Shown here: piece after piece, positions 57,445 to 64,000 of the stretch | How positions within the stretch are numbered: position 1 is the first letter of the stretch | How the letters are laid out: each line of letters starts with the position of its first letter | DNA from: Zavarzinella formosa DSM 19928 | GTDB lineage: Bacteria > Planctomycetota > Planctomycetia > Gemmatales > Gemmataceae | Assembly: GCF_000255705.1 (NCBI RefSeq) | Contig: NZ_JH636439.1 | Location: forward strand, 699,670-763,669 | Length of the DNA stretch: 64,000 bases | Direction: 5' to 3' | The notes under the pieces: model-generated | Databases searched by the model: none | The model's input: only the letters and a program-made list of their open reading frames with translations | What the model was told of the DNA's origin: nothing | Translations under genes and position numbers: made by a program

Positions 57445-58362
57445 TCAATCGGGGAATGTGATTGAGGTGGAAAGCATTTCACGCCCCAACACCACGCCGG
57501 GATAGATTCTTTCCGCTTCGGCCCGGTACTGCTCGGGGAAGGGCAAAGCCGGGCTGAAGTGGGTCAGCCACAGTTGACCCGCGCGAGCGGCCGCCCCAAT
57601 CATTGCCGACTCGGCGAACACCATGTGCTTGTTTTCCAAAGCCTTCGGCAAATCCTCCGGGTCGCCGTACATCGCCTCGCAGATCAGCAGATTCACGTCC
57701 GTCACAAACTCCACCAATTGCTGCGTCGGCCGGGTGTCGGTCACAAACCCGACGGACAAACCCGGCCTAGGCGGGCCAAGCACGTCTTCCGGCAGGTAAT
57801 TCTTGCCGTCGAAGGTCACGGTTTCCCCACGCTGGAGGCGTTTCCAAAACTCAACGGGCAAGCCGAGTTTTTTCGCATTCTCCGGTAGAAACGGCCGGGC
57901 ACGAGGCAGATCAAACCGATACGCCAGACAGGGAATTTCGTGTTCAGCCCAAGCTGACGTAACGCGCAGGGGACCGACGGGAATCACATCATCGGGCTTG
58001 CCTGTCATCTCGCGGTATTTCACCGGATAGGGCAAGTGGGGGGCGATTACCCGCAAGCCATCGACGATCCGGCCAATGCCCCTCGGCCCGGCAATGGTCA
58101 GGGGTTCGCTTTTCGTGCGGCCGCTGTTGCCGATGGTGAGCAACAAGCCCGGAATCCCCCCGACGTGGTCGGCATGGAAATGCGAGATCAAAATGGTCCC
58201 GATGTCCTTGATGCCCCAGCCAAGTTTGCGAAGACCAACCTGCGTGCCTTCGCCGCAATCCATGAGGATCATCTCGCCACCGCAGCGGATGAGCGCGCTC
58301 GACAAAGGTCGGCCCGGCATGGGCAGCGTGCCCCCGACTCCCAACATCCCGACGTCAATCAT
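57445..58362 (-). CDS. rnz: Ribonuclease Z-like metallo-beta-lactamase fold protein
   Basis: A 305-residue enzyme that trims tRNA 3' ends. The beta-lactamase core is complete: LGVGGTLPMPGRPLSSALIRC, LMDCGEGTQVGL, the zinc motif ISHFHADHVGGIPGLLLTI, GFVTDTRPTQ and the distal ALWLTHFSP-type motif (LWLTHFSPAL). The start ATG at 58362 begins MIDVGMLGVGG; the in-frame extension to 58503 would overlap the ybaK promoter. The length suits the short bacterial RNase Z form. Confidence 0.9.
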   Translation of the reverse strand: MIDVGMLGVGGTLPMPGRPLSSALIRCGGEMILMDCGEGTQVGLRKLGWGIKDIGTILISHFHADHVGGIPGLLLTIGNSGRTKSEPLTIAGPRGIGRIVDGLRVIAPHLPYPVKYREMTGKPDDVIPVGPLRVTSAWAEHEIPCLAYRFDLPRARPFLPENAKKLGLPVEFWKRLQRGETVTFDGKNYLPEDVLGPPRPGLSVGFVTDTRPTQQLVEFVTDVNLLICEAMYGDPEDLPKALENKHMVFAESAMIGAAARAGQLWLTHFSPALPFPEQYRAEAERIYPGVVLGREMLSTSITFPD

Positions 58363-58453
58363 GAAATTCCACTTCCCGAACGAATGCGATCCCGAATAGT
58401 CTATCGGACAACTCCAACGGGCCAGCGGTTCAGCCATCGAAAGGTCAGCGATC

Positions 58454-58915
58454 ATGCCAACCGTTTTTGAACGCATCATCGAGCGGCTGACGTCGACAGG
58501 CATTTCCCATCAAGTCAGCCACCACGCCCCGGTGTTCACCAGCGAAGAGGCGGCCGCCGTCCGGGGTGTCTCGCTCTCATGCGGGGCGAAAGCCCTCATC
58601 ATGCGGGCAGGCGACGAGTTCTTGATGGGCGTGATCCCCGCCGACCGCAAGCTGGATAGCAAGAAGTTGAAACAATTCAGGGGCGTAAAATCACTGCGGT
58701 TTGCGAGCAGGGAAGAAGTATTGGAACTCACCGGCTTGCTGCCCGGTTCAATCCCGCCGTTCGGGAGTTTGTTCGGCTTGCCAACCCTCATGGACCCGGC
58801 CCTCGGGTTGAACGAAACCATCACGTTCAACGCCGGGGACCACGCCATTTCGGTCTTCATGAGCTTCGGCGACTACCTGACCGTCGAAAAACCGGTCGTC
58901 GCTGAATTGACTTGA
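58454..58915 (+). CDS. YbaK/EbsC-family aminoacyl-tRNA deacylase-like protein
   Basis: A 153-residue YbaK/ProX-like editing domain: SHHAPVFTSEEAAAVRG, GAKALIMRAGDEFLMGVIPADRKLDSKKLKQ, RFASREEVLELTGLLPGSIPPFGS and ALGLNETITFNAGDH match the family, which removes wrongly attached amino acids from tRNA (Ala or Cys from tRNA-Pro). An AAGG site lies about 9 bases upstream of the ATG at 58454. It is divergent from the ribonuclease Z gene, so two tRNA-quality genes lie side by side. Confidence 0.9.
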   Translation: MPTVFERIIERLTSTGISHQVSHHAPVFTSEEAAAVRGVSLSCGAKALIMRAGDEFLMGVIPADRKLDSKKLKQFRGVKSLRFASREEVLELTGLLPGSIPPFGSLFGLPTLMDPALGLNETITFNAGDHAISVFMSFGDYLTVEKPVVAELT

Positions 58916-58927
58916 GCCGGTCCTGAC

Positions 58928-60013
58928 TCACGGCAGATCTTTCAACGGCGACGTCATCTCGATGCGAACTTTGTACTTTTTCGGATTGGAAACGACGGTG
59001 ACCTTGGGGCCATCCGGGCCGGTTTCATACTCAACGGTGACTGAACCTCGCGTGCCGTCTTCGACCCAAACTTGGAAATTCCGGGTGACCACATAACCCG
59101 GCACAAACAGTTTTCCCTTTGCTGGAAGCCGAAGGGGCGTTTCAGCGGGCCTTGAAAGCACATCTGGCAAAAAAAGTTCGTCGGCCTTTGTCAAATCCCG
59201 GTTGCCGGTTCGATAGTTATGCACCCAACGAACCTGGTCTGTTGCCTTGCTGACATTGGTGACAATCTCTTTCTTTCCGGCGTTTTTGCAGTTGATGATA
59301 AACTCCTCAATCATGTTCGCCGGGCACATCGTTTCTTTCTCATCCCAAACGAAATGCAACTTGCCGGGACCGACGTTGGCGGCCGCCGGGATGGCGTTGC
59401 GGGATTCATACAGTTCGGGCAGCTTCGCCGGCGGGCCGCCGAGGGCTTTTTCCATCCATTCGTTGCAGTCGACCCGCCCTTTCGAGGCATGCCAGCCGCC
59501 GTAATCGCTGATGCCGAAGAACGAGATGTAATTCCGAAACAAGTCCGGGAATCGTACCATGCAAGCGATGGCGTTGCCGCCCCCGCCGCTGTAGCCGACG
59601 ATGTTCAAATTCTTCACGTCGATCTCTTGGGGATATTTCTTCATGGCTGCCAACACCGCGTCGAGAATGTCATGCACATCCAAGCCGCCGCTATCCCATT
59701 TGCCGCCAGAGTCGCCGCACCCCCGCATGTCGGGAGCGATGGCGAACACCCCTCGGGGGGCCAGTTCTTTGACATCCAACGCGACGGCCTTGCGCGATCC
59801 TCGATAGCCGTGCATGACCACCAAGAGCGGTTTCTTTTTGCCATCGGGGATGTATTCGACATCGGCCAGCAACGGCTTGGTGTCGTCAATGGAACTGGCG
59901 TAGGTGAGCAGTTCTTTTTTGGTCGCGGGCTTTGGCTCATCGGCGAATGTCCGTTGATCGAAACATCCGGCTATGAACAGGCCGACAAGGAGAATGCGGA
60001 ACGTGATGGTCAT
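58928..60013 (-). CDS. Exported alpha/beta hydrolase
   Basis: A 361-residue protein with a leader MTITFRILLVGLFIAGCFDQ; the GC may serve as a lipobox (FIAGC, Cys17). The hydrolase fold shows LLVVMHGYRGSRKAVALD (oxyanion loop), APDMRGCGDSGG, the nucleophile elbow VGYSGGGGNAIACM (Ser in GYSGG), and a C-terminal His in VRWVHNYR. Family: dienelactone-hydrolase/prolyl-oligopeptidase-like esterases. It lies 12 bp after a TolB-type propeller gene on the same strand, so the two probably act together, as propeller and hydrolase domains do in prolyl oligopeptidases (inference). Confidence 0.85.
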   Translation of the reverse strand: MTITFRILLVGLFIAGCFDQRTFADEPKPATKKELLTYASSIDDTKPLLADVEYIPDGKKKPLLVVMHGYRGSRKAVALDVKELAPRGVFAIAPDMRGCGDSGGKWDSGGLDVHDILDAVLAAMKKYPQEIDVKNLNIVGYSGGGGNAIACMVRFPDLFRNYISFFGISDYGGWHASKGRVDCNEWMEKALGGPPAKLPELYESRNAIPAAANVGPGKLHFVWDEKETMCPANMIEEFIINCKNAGKKEIVTNVSKATDQVRWVHNYRTGNRDLTKADELFLPDVLSRPAETPLRLPAKGKLFVPGYVVTRNFQVWVEDGTRGSVTVEYETGPDGPKVTVVSNPKKYKVRIEMTSPLKDLP

Positions 60014-60025
60014 AATTGGTTCATT

Positions 60026-61213
60026 TCATTTGAGGTTAATGGTGGGCTGCCAATGGGGCCACATCGCGGCATAACCGGTTTTCAACTCCGTGAGGCGTTG
60101 TTCCCGGCGGTCCGCGAGATTCATCACGAATAGCTGACGGATGCCGTCGCGTTTCGATCCATACAACAGCGATTTTCCATTAGGCGATGGCTGCGGATGA
60201 TAGTGAAGCGTCCCCTCGGGAGACTTCGTCAGCTGCTCCGATTTTCCATCAAGAGTGACGCGAAACAACTCGACAGACTTGCCTGCCAATCCTGTGTGGA
60301 AAATGGATTTCCCATCAATGGCCCAAATCGGGGTGTCGCTGCTGCCGCCGTGAAAATCCGGCACATCGAGAAATTCGATCACCCCCCGATAGCCGCCGCG
60401 ATCCGCGAGCTTTTTCAACCCCGTCCCGTTCGCCCGGACGATGTGCGGATGGCAGTTGTAATGCTCTCCCGAGACAAACAACACCCATTCGCCATCAGGG
60501 GACCATGTGGGGGCGAAATTGAATGGATGGCCGGTGTTGATTTGCCGGGCGTTCGACCCGTCGGCGTCCGCGAGGAACACTTGATAATTCTTGTGATAAG
60601 CGATTCGTTTGCCATCCCGCGAACTGTTGAAGCCGTAGGTGAACTCCTTCGATGATTTCGTGAGATCCGTTTTGTTCCGGCCGTCGCGATCCATGCGAAA
60701 CGGGTGGGAATTACCGTCGATGATCGCCGTGAAGCCGAGTTTCGTTGGATCGTTCGGCCAGAAGAACAAACCGCTGTTGTAAAAGCTGATCCGCTCCACG
60801 GCGGTGATGTTTGTCGCTTTGCCGGTCGAGAGTTCAACTAGGTAAGTGTCAATCAGCCATCCTTCCTTGGTGTGCCGGAAGGTTTTGTGTTCCTCTTCCC
60901 ATTTGGCATTCTCCGGGCTTTGCCAGCCGCGAACGATCACGGCCGTCTTGCCATCGGGGGACCAATCGGCGAACTGTGTCCAGGTGTCTGGTTCTCTTGC
61001 TAACTCTTCGGCTATTCGCTGTCGGCCGGAACCATCCGCCCGCACGATCATTGCCCGTGAAGTGCGAACATTCGCATGTCGCCCGCCGGGCAGGTTGGTC
61101 TGCAATTCGGTGTAGCCGATCAAAGGGACCGAACGGACTGGTTCTTGGGCTGACAGAGAAAGCCAGCAAGCCTGCAAGAGAACCAGCATGACGGTGGCAA
61201 TCAATTTCATCAT
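60026..61213 (-). CDS. Exported TolB/PD40-type beta-propeller protein
   Basis: A 395-residue secreted protein with signal peptide (LIATVMLVLLQACWLSLSAQ). The body is WD40-like PD40 blades: DTWTQFADWSPDGKTAVIVRG, RQINTGHPFNFAPTWSPDGEWVLFVSGEHY, PEGTLHYHPQPSPNGKSLLYGSK. A GGAG site sits 3 bases before the first ATG and 6 before a second ATG, so the true start may be 61210. It is followed 12 bp later by the alpha/beta hydrolase gene. Role unknown; possibly polymer binding or hydrolase partner. Confidence 0.85.
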   Translation of the reverse strand: MMKLIATVMLVLLQACWLSLSAQEPVRSVPLIGYTELQTNLPGGRHANVRTSRAMIVRADGSGRQRIAEELAREPDTWTQFADWSPDGKTAVIVRGWQSPENAKWEEEHKTFRHTKEGWLIDTYLVELSTGKATNITAVERISFYNSGLFFWPNDPTKLGFTAIIDGNSHPFRMDRDGRNKTDLTKSSKEFTYGFNSSRDGKRIAYHKNYQVFLADADGSNARQINTGHPFNFAPTWSPDGEWVLFVSGEHYNCHPHIVRANGTGLKKLADRGGYRGVIEFLDVPDFHGGSSDTPIWAIDGKSIFHTGLAGKSVELFRVTLDGKSEQLTKSPEGTLHYHPQPSPNGKSLLYGSKRDGIRQLFVMNLADRREQRLTELKTGYAAMWPHWQPTINLK

Positions 61214-61264
61214 GTTCTCCGGTCCGGACCATCAACCCGTTCACTATTTCACCACATGATGAAT

Positions 61265-62179
61265 TCAAACGCGAACTGAATCAAAGAATCCTAATCGTTC
61301 CAAATTGGCCAGCAATTGGGCGTGCTGATCCACCGTCAGATTCGCGTTGGGAAGCCGGGCGAGGCCGACATCCACACCTAATGCGGCCATGACAGATTTG
61401 GAAGCCGCCATGTAACCGAACTCGGCCAATAATTGAATGAGCCGCACCGAGCGATATTGCTCGATGCGGGCCGTGGCGAGATCACCAGTGGAGAACGCCG
61501 CCATCATCCGGGTGTAAATCGGAGTGGCAAAATTATAGCTGCTACCAACCGCTCCGATGGCTCCGACCGCCAGTGCGGCCAACAAATATTCGTCGATTCC
61601 CCACGGAACATCGAAACGGCCATCGCGGCTGTGCAGACACCGCTGATACATCATCAGATCGAAGTTGGAGAATTTGAGGCCGGCCAGCGTCGGAATCCGT
61701 TCGGCGGCCATGTCGAGAAAGTCGGCCATCGGCAGATACACGCCGGTCATCGGCGGGATGTCGTAATAGTAGAACGGCAACGACGGGGCGGCCCCGGCGA
61801 TCTGTTCGCAGCAGGCGATGAGTGTTTCCAAAGATTTCGGCTTGAAATAACTCGGTGCCACGGCCGAAATGGCGGCGACTCCGAGGGATTGGGCTTGGGA
61901 GGCAAGTGCCCGCGAATCAGCGAGACAGTTCGAGCCGACGTGAACAATCAGCCGGAGTGATGAGTTGCGAACAACTTCGCTCCATCGTTGGGCGAGGGCC
62001 AGCCGTTCTGCAACTGTGAGGGACTGGCTTTCACCGGTGCTTCCTCCGATGAAGACTCCGGAGACTCCGGTTCGCAGCAAATGATCGGCTTGTTTCTCCA
62101 CCGCTGACAGATTCAATTCGCCATCCGCAAGGAAGGGGGTGTGAGTGGCGGCAATGAGGCCTTGCAGGCGTGAATTCAT
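61265..62179 (-). CDS. Dihydrodipicolinate synthase/N-acetylneuraminate lyase family aldolase
   Basis: A 304-residue class I aldolase. Family marks are THTPFLADGELNLSAVEKQ, GVFIGGSTGESQSLTVAERL, the catalytic Tyr in LPFYYYDIPPMTGVYLP and the Schiff-base Lys in LAGLKFSNFD. The YYDIPPMTG and KFSNFDLM segments resemble N-acetylneuraminate lyase more than DapA, but the substrate cannot be settled by eye. I chose the ATG at 62179 because MNSRLQGLIAATHTPF starts the family domain. It lies 52 bp before the propeller gene. Confidence 0.87.
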   Translation of the reverse strand: MNSRLQGLIAATHTPFLADGELNLSAVEKQADHLLRTGVSGVFIGGSTGESQSLTVAERLALAQRWSEVVRNSSLRLIVHVGSNCLADSRALASQAQSLGVAAISAVAPSYFKPKSLETLIACCEQIAGAAPSLPFYYYDIPPMTGVYLPMADFLDMAAERIPTLAGLKFSNFDLMMYQRCLHSRDGRFDVPWGIDEYLLAALAVGAIGAVGSSYNFATPIYTRMMAAFSTGDLATARIEQYRSVRLIQLLAEFGYMAASKSVMAALGVDVGLARLPNANLTVDQHAQLLANLERLGFFDSVRV

Positions 62180-62387
62180 CGTGAAGATTCCAAGGGAGAG
62201 GGCGGGGGTTATGACACGATAGCCCGAGGGGGCCGTTTGGGACCGGCAATTTACGAAAGTTCTCTTCCGAGGTTTTTCAGTTGAACGCCCCATCGCTTGG
62301 ATAAAGCAGGCGAGCCGCCGCCTCATTTTAAAACGGCCCTAAACTGATTTCGTCGGTCATCCTGTTCTCGGTCACGAGAGAATTCTC

Positions 62388-63191
62388 ATGCGACTTTCCC
62401 TCCTGCTGGTGCTGCTAATCGTCAGTGGTTCTCACGGCGAACCGCCCCCGTTGATCTCAACAACGACAAGCGTGATCGCCCATCGAGGCGGGACCGGTCC
62501 GGACGGCACGCTGGCGGGAATTAAAAAGTCCCTTGACCAAGGCTACTTGTTCATCGAACTCGATGTGAGATTGAGCAAAGACGGCCGGGCGGTCATCATG
62601 CACGACCCGACGGTTGACCGCACAACCAACGGCAAGGGCAAGGTGGCCGACATGACGTTCGATGAATTGCGGACACTCGACGCGGGGGCAAAATACAAGG
62701 ATGTTGACGACCCCAAAAAATCCTACGCCGGGCAACGCATCCCCACGCCGGAGGAAGTCCTCGAACTTGTGGGGGGTCGCGGGATTGTGCTGTTGGAATT
62801 AAAAGTTCCGGAGGCCGCCGAGGCCGTCGTGAAAGCGGTTGTCAAAAGCAAGGCCAAGAACCGGGCGGTGGTGCGAACGGCTGATTACGAAATCTTGAGG
62901 GCGATCAAAAAGCTTGATCCGGAGGTGCTGACCGGGTCGATGGGGGCGATTCCCGAAAACAGTCCGGACGCTTTGATCGCCAAACTCAAGGAAGCGAAAG
63001 TTTCCGCCTTCACCCCAAAAGTCAACACGGGGGTGACGGCCGCCGTGGTCAAGAAGTTTCACGAAGCCGGAATTGCCTTCTGGGGGACAAACACCAACGA
63101 CCCGGAAGAGATGAAGCAATTGATCGAAGCTCACGCGGCCGGGATCATCACGGACTTGCCCGGTGTGTTGCAAAAGCTGTTAAAACCATAG
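62388..63191 (+). CDS. Exported glycerophosphodiester phosphodiesterase-like protein
   Basis: A 267-residue protein with a signal peptide (RLSLLLVLLIVSGSHG). The GDPD TIM-barrel is clear: SVIAHRGGTGPDGTLAGIKK, LFIELDVRLSKDGRAVIMHDPTVDRTTNGKG, LLELK, ...FWGTNTNDPEEMKQLIEAHAAGIITDLPG. In place of the family's usual PENT metal-binding motif it has PDGT, replacing the conserved Glu-Asn by Asp-Gly; activity may still be possible because Asp can bind metal. Likely periplasmic. Divergent from the aldolase gene, convergent with the E2-like gene. Confidence 0.88.
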   Translation: MRLSLLLVLLIVSGSHGEPPPLISTTTSVIAHRGGTGPDGTLAGIKKSLDQGYLFIELDVRLSKDGRAVIMHDPTVDRTTNGKGKVADMTFDELRTLDAGAKYKDVDDPKKSYAGQRIPTPEEVLELVGGRGIVLLELKVPEAAEAVVKAVVKSKAKNRAVVRTADYEILRAIKKLDPEVLTGSMGAIPENSPDALIAKLKEAKVSAFTPKVNTGVTAAVVKKFHEAGIAFWGTNTNDPEEMKQLIEAHAAGIITDLPGVLQKLLKP

Positions 63192-63248
63192 ACAAATCGT
63201 CTGGATCGTTTGGCCGGTGGTGGTCGCCAATGCCGGGAAACAGGCCCG

Positions 63249-63674
63249 CTATCGGGCGTCCGGCATCGGCCATTCGCCGGTGGTGTGCCAGACTTCATAA
63301 CAGGCGAGCCAGCGCCAGGCGGCTTGGATGGCGAACACGCAAGTGAATTTGGCCGCGTCCCACCGGCTGGAGTCGCGGGTGGAACCCTGCCGCCAGAGGC
63401 ACATCGTCTGGCCTTCGAGCAAATGGGGGCTGTGTCGGATCGGCGTGATGATCCGGGTGACGGGGGGAATGACGGGGTAGTTGGTGTCGAGCCGTGTTTC
63501 CAGCGAATAGGTATTGTGGCAGGGTTTGAGACAGTAGCACAGCGTCAGGGAGTTCTTGGCGCGGATGATCCGCACCCGGAAATCCGTGTCACGTCCCTCG
63601 TTGTATTTTTCGATGGCCGGCAACTCGATGGTGAGAAGTCGCCGTTTTCCCGTGTCAGAATCGAAAAGTCCCAT
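63249..63674 (-). CDS. Bacterial E2-like (ubiquitin-conjugating-fold) protein
   Basis: A 141-residue protein. The core matches the UBC/E2 fold as read by eye: a beta strand FRVRIIRAKNSLTLCYCL, then YSLETRLDTNYPVIPPVTRI, which parallels the E2 YPxxPPxV block, then HSPHLLEGQTMCLW with Cys92 in the position of the E2 catalytic cysteine, and a helical end WLACYEVWHTTGEWP typical of prokaryotic E2s. The usual HPN motif reads HSPH, so the Asn is missing. E2-like proteins of bacteria occur in operons with E1, JAB peptidase and ubiquitin-like proteins (CBASS type II, Bil and planctomycete conjugation systems). The start ATG at 63674 has only a weak ribosome site. Confidence 0.78.
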   Translation of the reverse strand: MGLFDSDTGKRRLLTIELPAIEKYNEGRDTDFRVRIIRAKNSLTLCYCLKPCHNTYSLETRLDTNYPVIPPVTRIITPIRHSPHLLEGQTMCLWRQGSTRDSSRWDAAKFTCVFAIQAAWRWLACYEVWHTTGEWPMPDAR

Positions 63675-63725
63675 CTCGCTTCAGCCAACGGTGGAAGGGA
63701 AAGACGTCGTTTGAATGGGTGAAAA

Positions 63726-63788
63726 TTGGAATGCGGAATGGAAGACAACCAACGGCAATCTGTCATTGATCCTGATTCCGCATTCCAA
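63726..63788. repeat. 14-bp perfect inverted repeat in the E2-like operon gap
   Basis: TTGGAATGCGGAAT (63726-63739) and ATTCCGCATTCCAA (63775-63788) pair perfectly over 14 bases around a 35-base spacer, between the 60-residue gene and the E2-like gene. No T-run follows. It could fold in the mRNA as a stabiliser or attenuator, or be an intergenic repeat of the GAAT type also seen upstream of fhcA. Confidence 0.75.
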
Positions 63789-63794
63789 AACTGG

Positions 63795-63977
63795 TCAATA
63801 GTGGCAGGGCACGGATCGGATGGCGTTGATCACTTCTTCGTCGGGGACTTCTTCGGTGGTGCCGATGAAACCGGTGTTGGCGCGGTCCATCAGGACGGTG
63901 AGGCCATCTTGGGCGTTTCCCCGCAGGGCGTTGACGAGTTCCTTGCGTTCGGTTTCCGTCAGGGGTCGAAAATCCAT
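63795..63977 (-). CDS. 60-residue protein upstream of the E2-like gene
   Basis: A short protein: an N-terminal helix (LTETERKELVNALRG), then GLTVLMDRANTGFIGTTEEVPDE and a C-terminal helix ending SVPCHY. A strong GAGGAG ribosome site lies 7 bases before the ATG at 63977, so it is a real gene. It shows no beta-grasp ubiquitin pattern and no Gly-Gly end. It precedes the E2-like gene by 120 bp on the same strand; further operon genes would lie beyond the right edge. The final Cys-His-Tyr is unusual. No family recognised. Confidence 0.75.
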   Translation of the reverse strand: MDFRPLTETERKELVNALRGNAQDGLTVLMDRANTGFIGTTEEVPDEEVINAIRSVPCHY

Positions 63978-64000
63978 GACAATCTCCTCGAATGAGGCTT

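Overview
This window looks like chromosomal DNA of a Planctomycetota bacterium, most likely order Gemmatales (inference). The evidence is family content: six DUF1559 prepilin-like proteins with the [12 protein letters not shown] leader, a DUF1501 protein, a DUF1549/DUF1553 protein with haem-like motifs, a large tandem-protease/TPR protein, an ECF sigma factor beside a Hanks kinase, and a formylmethanofuran-dehydrogenase-type subunit A (FhcA) of the H4MPT-linked C1 pathway found in planctomycetes and methylotrophs. I see no rRNA, tRNA, CRISPR array, insertion sequence or prophage.

Layout. 0-7 kb: exported protease, a MerR/TipAS regulator with a very clear MerR-type promoter, Tat-exported ThuA and DUF1501 proteins, and a DUF1559 protein. 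7-11 kb: a signalling block of ECF sigma factor, receptor-like kinase and a small beta-sandwich protein, with a sequence motif shared by the two upstream regions. 11-20.5 kb: beta-propeller/phosphoesterase, lipoprotein, DUF1559, a one-haem propeller protein resembling the middle domain of hydrazine synthase alpha, a Gfo/Idh/MocA oxidoreductase and a parvulin lipoprotein. 20.5-23 kb: tandemly duplicated DUF1559 genes. 23-29.3 kb: fhcA with a truncated methyltransferase-like gene, two membrane GTPases, and queG with no normal start codon. 29.6-35.5 kb: HDOD-GGDEF signalling protein and two DUF1559/small-lipoprotein pairs. 35.5-45 kb: carB, DUF1549/1553, AddB-like nuclease. 45-47.6 kb: a toxin-antitoxin pair with a frameshifted VapC, and a CbiO-CbiQ ECF transporter core with a small membrane protein. 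47.7-56.5 kb: proB, porin, argH, lysA and an exported 990-residue protein with a receiver-like insert. 56.6-64 kb: ribonuclease Z, YbaK, hydrolase, propeller, NanA/DapA-type lyase, glycerophosphodiesterase and, at the right edge, a bacterial E2 (ubiquitin-conjugating-like) protein behind a 60-residue gene; this operon continues beyond the window.

Functionally most of the window is housekeeping metabolism (pyrimidine/arginine, proline and lysine biosynthesis, tRNA maturation and editing) mixed with planctomycete-specific envelope and signalling proteins. The items most worth follow-up are the E2-like operon at the right edge, the kinase/sigma block with its shared upstream motif, the receiver-like domain in an exported protein, the haem-carrying HzsA-like propeller, and the broken vapC and queG starts. 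Function calls come from reading motifs by eye; no database search was possible.
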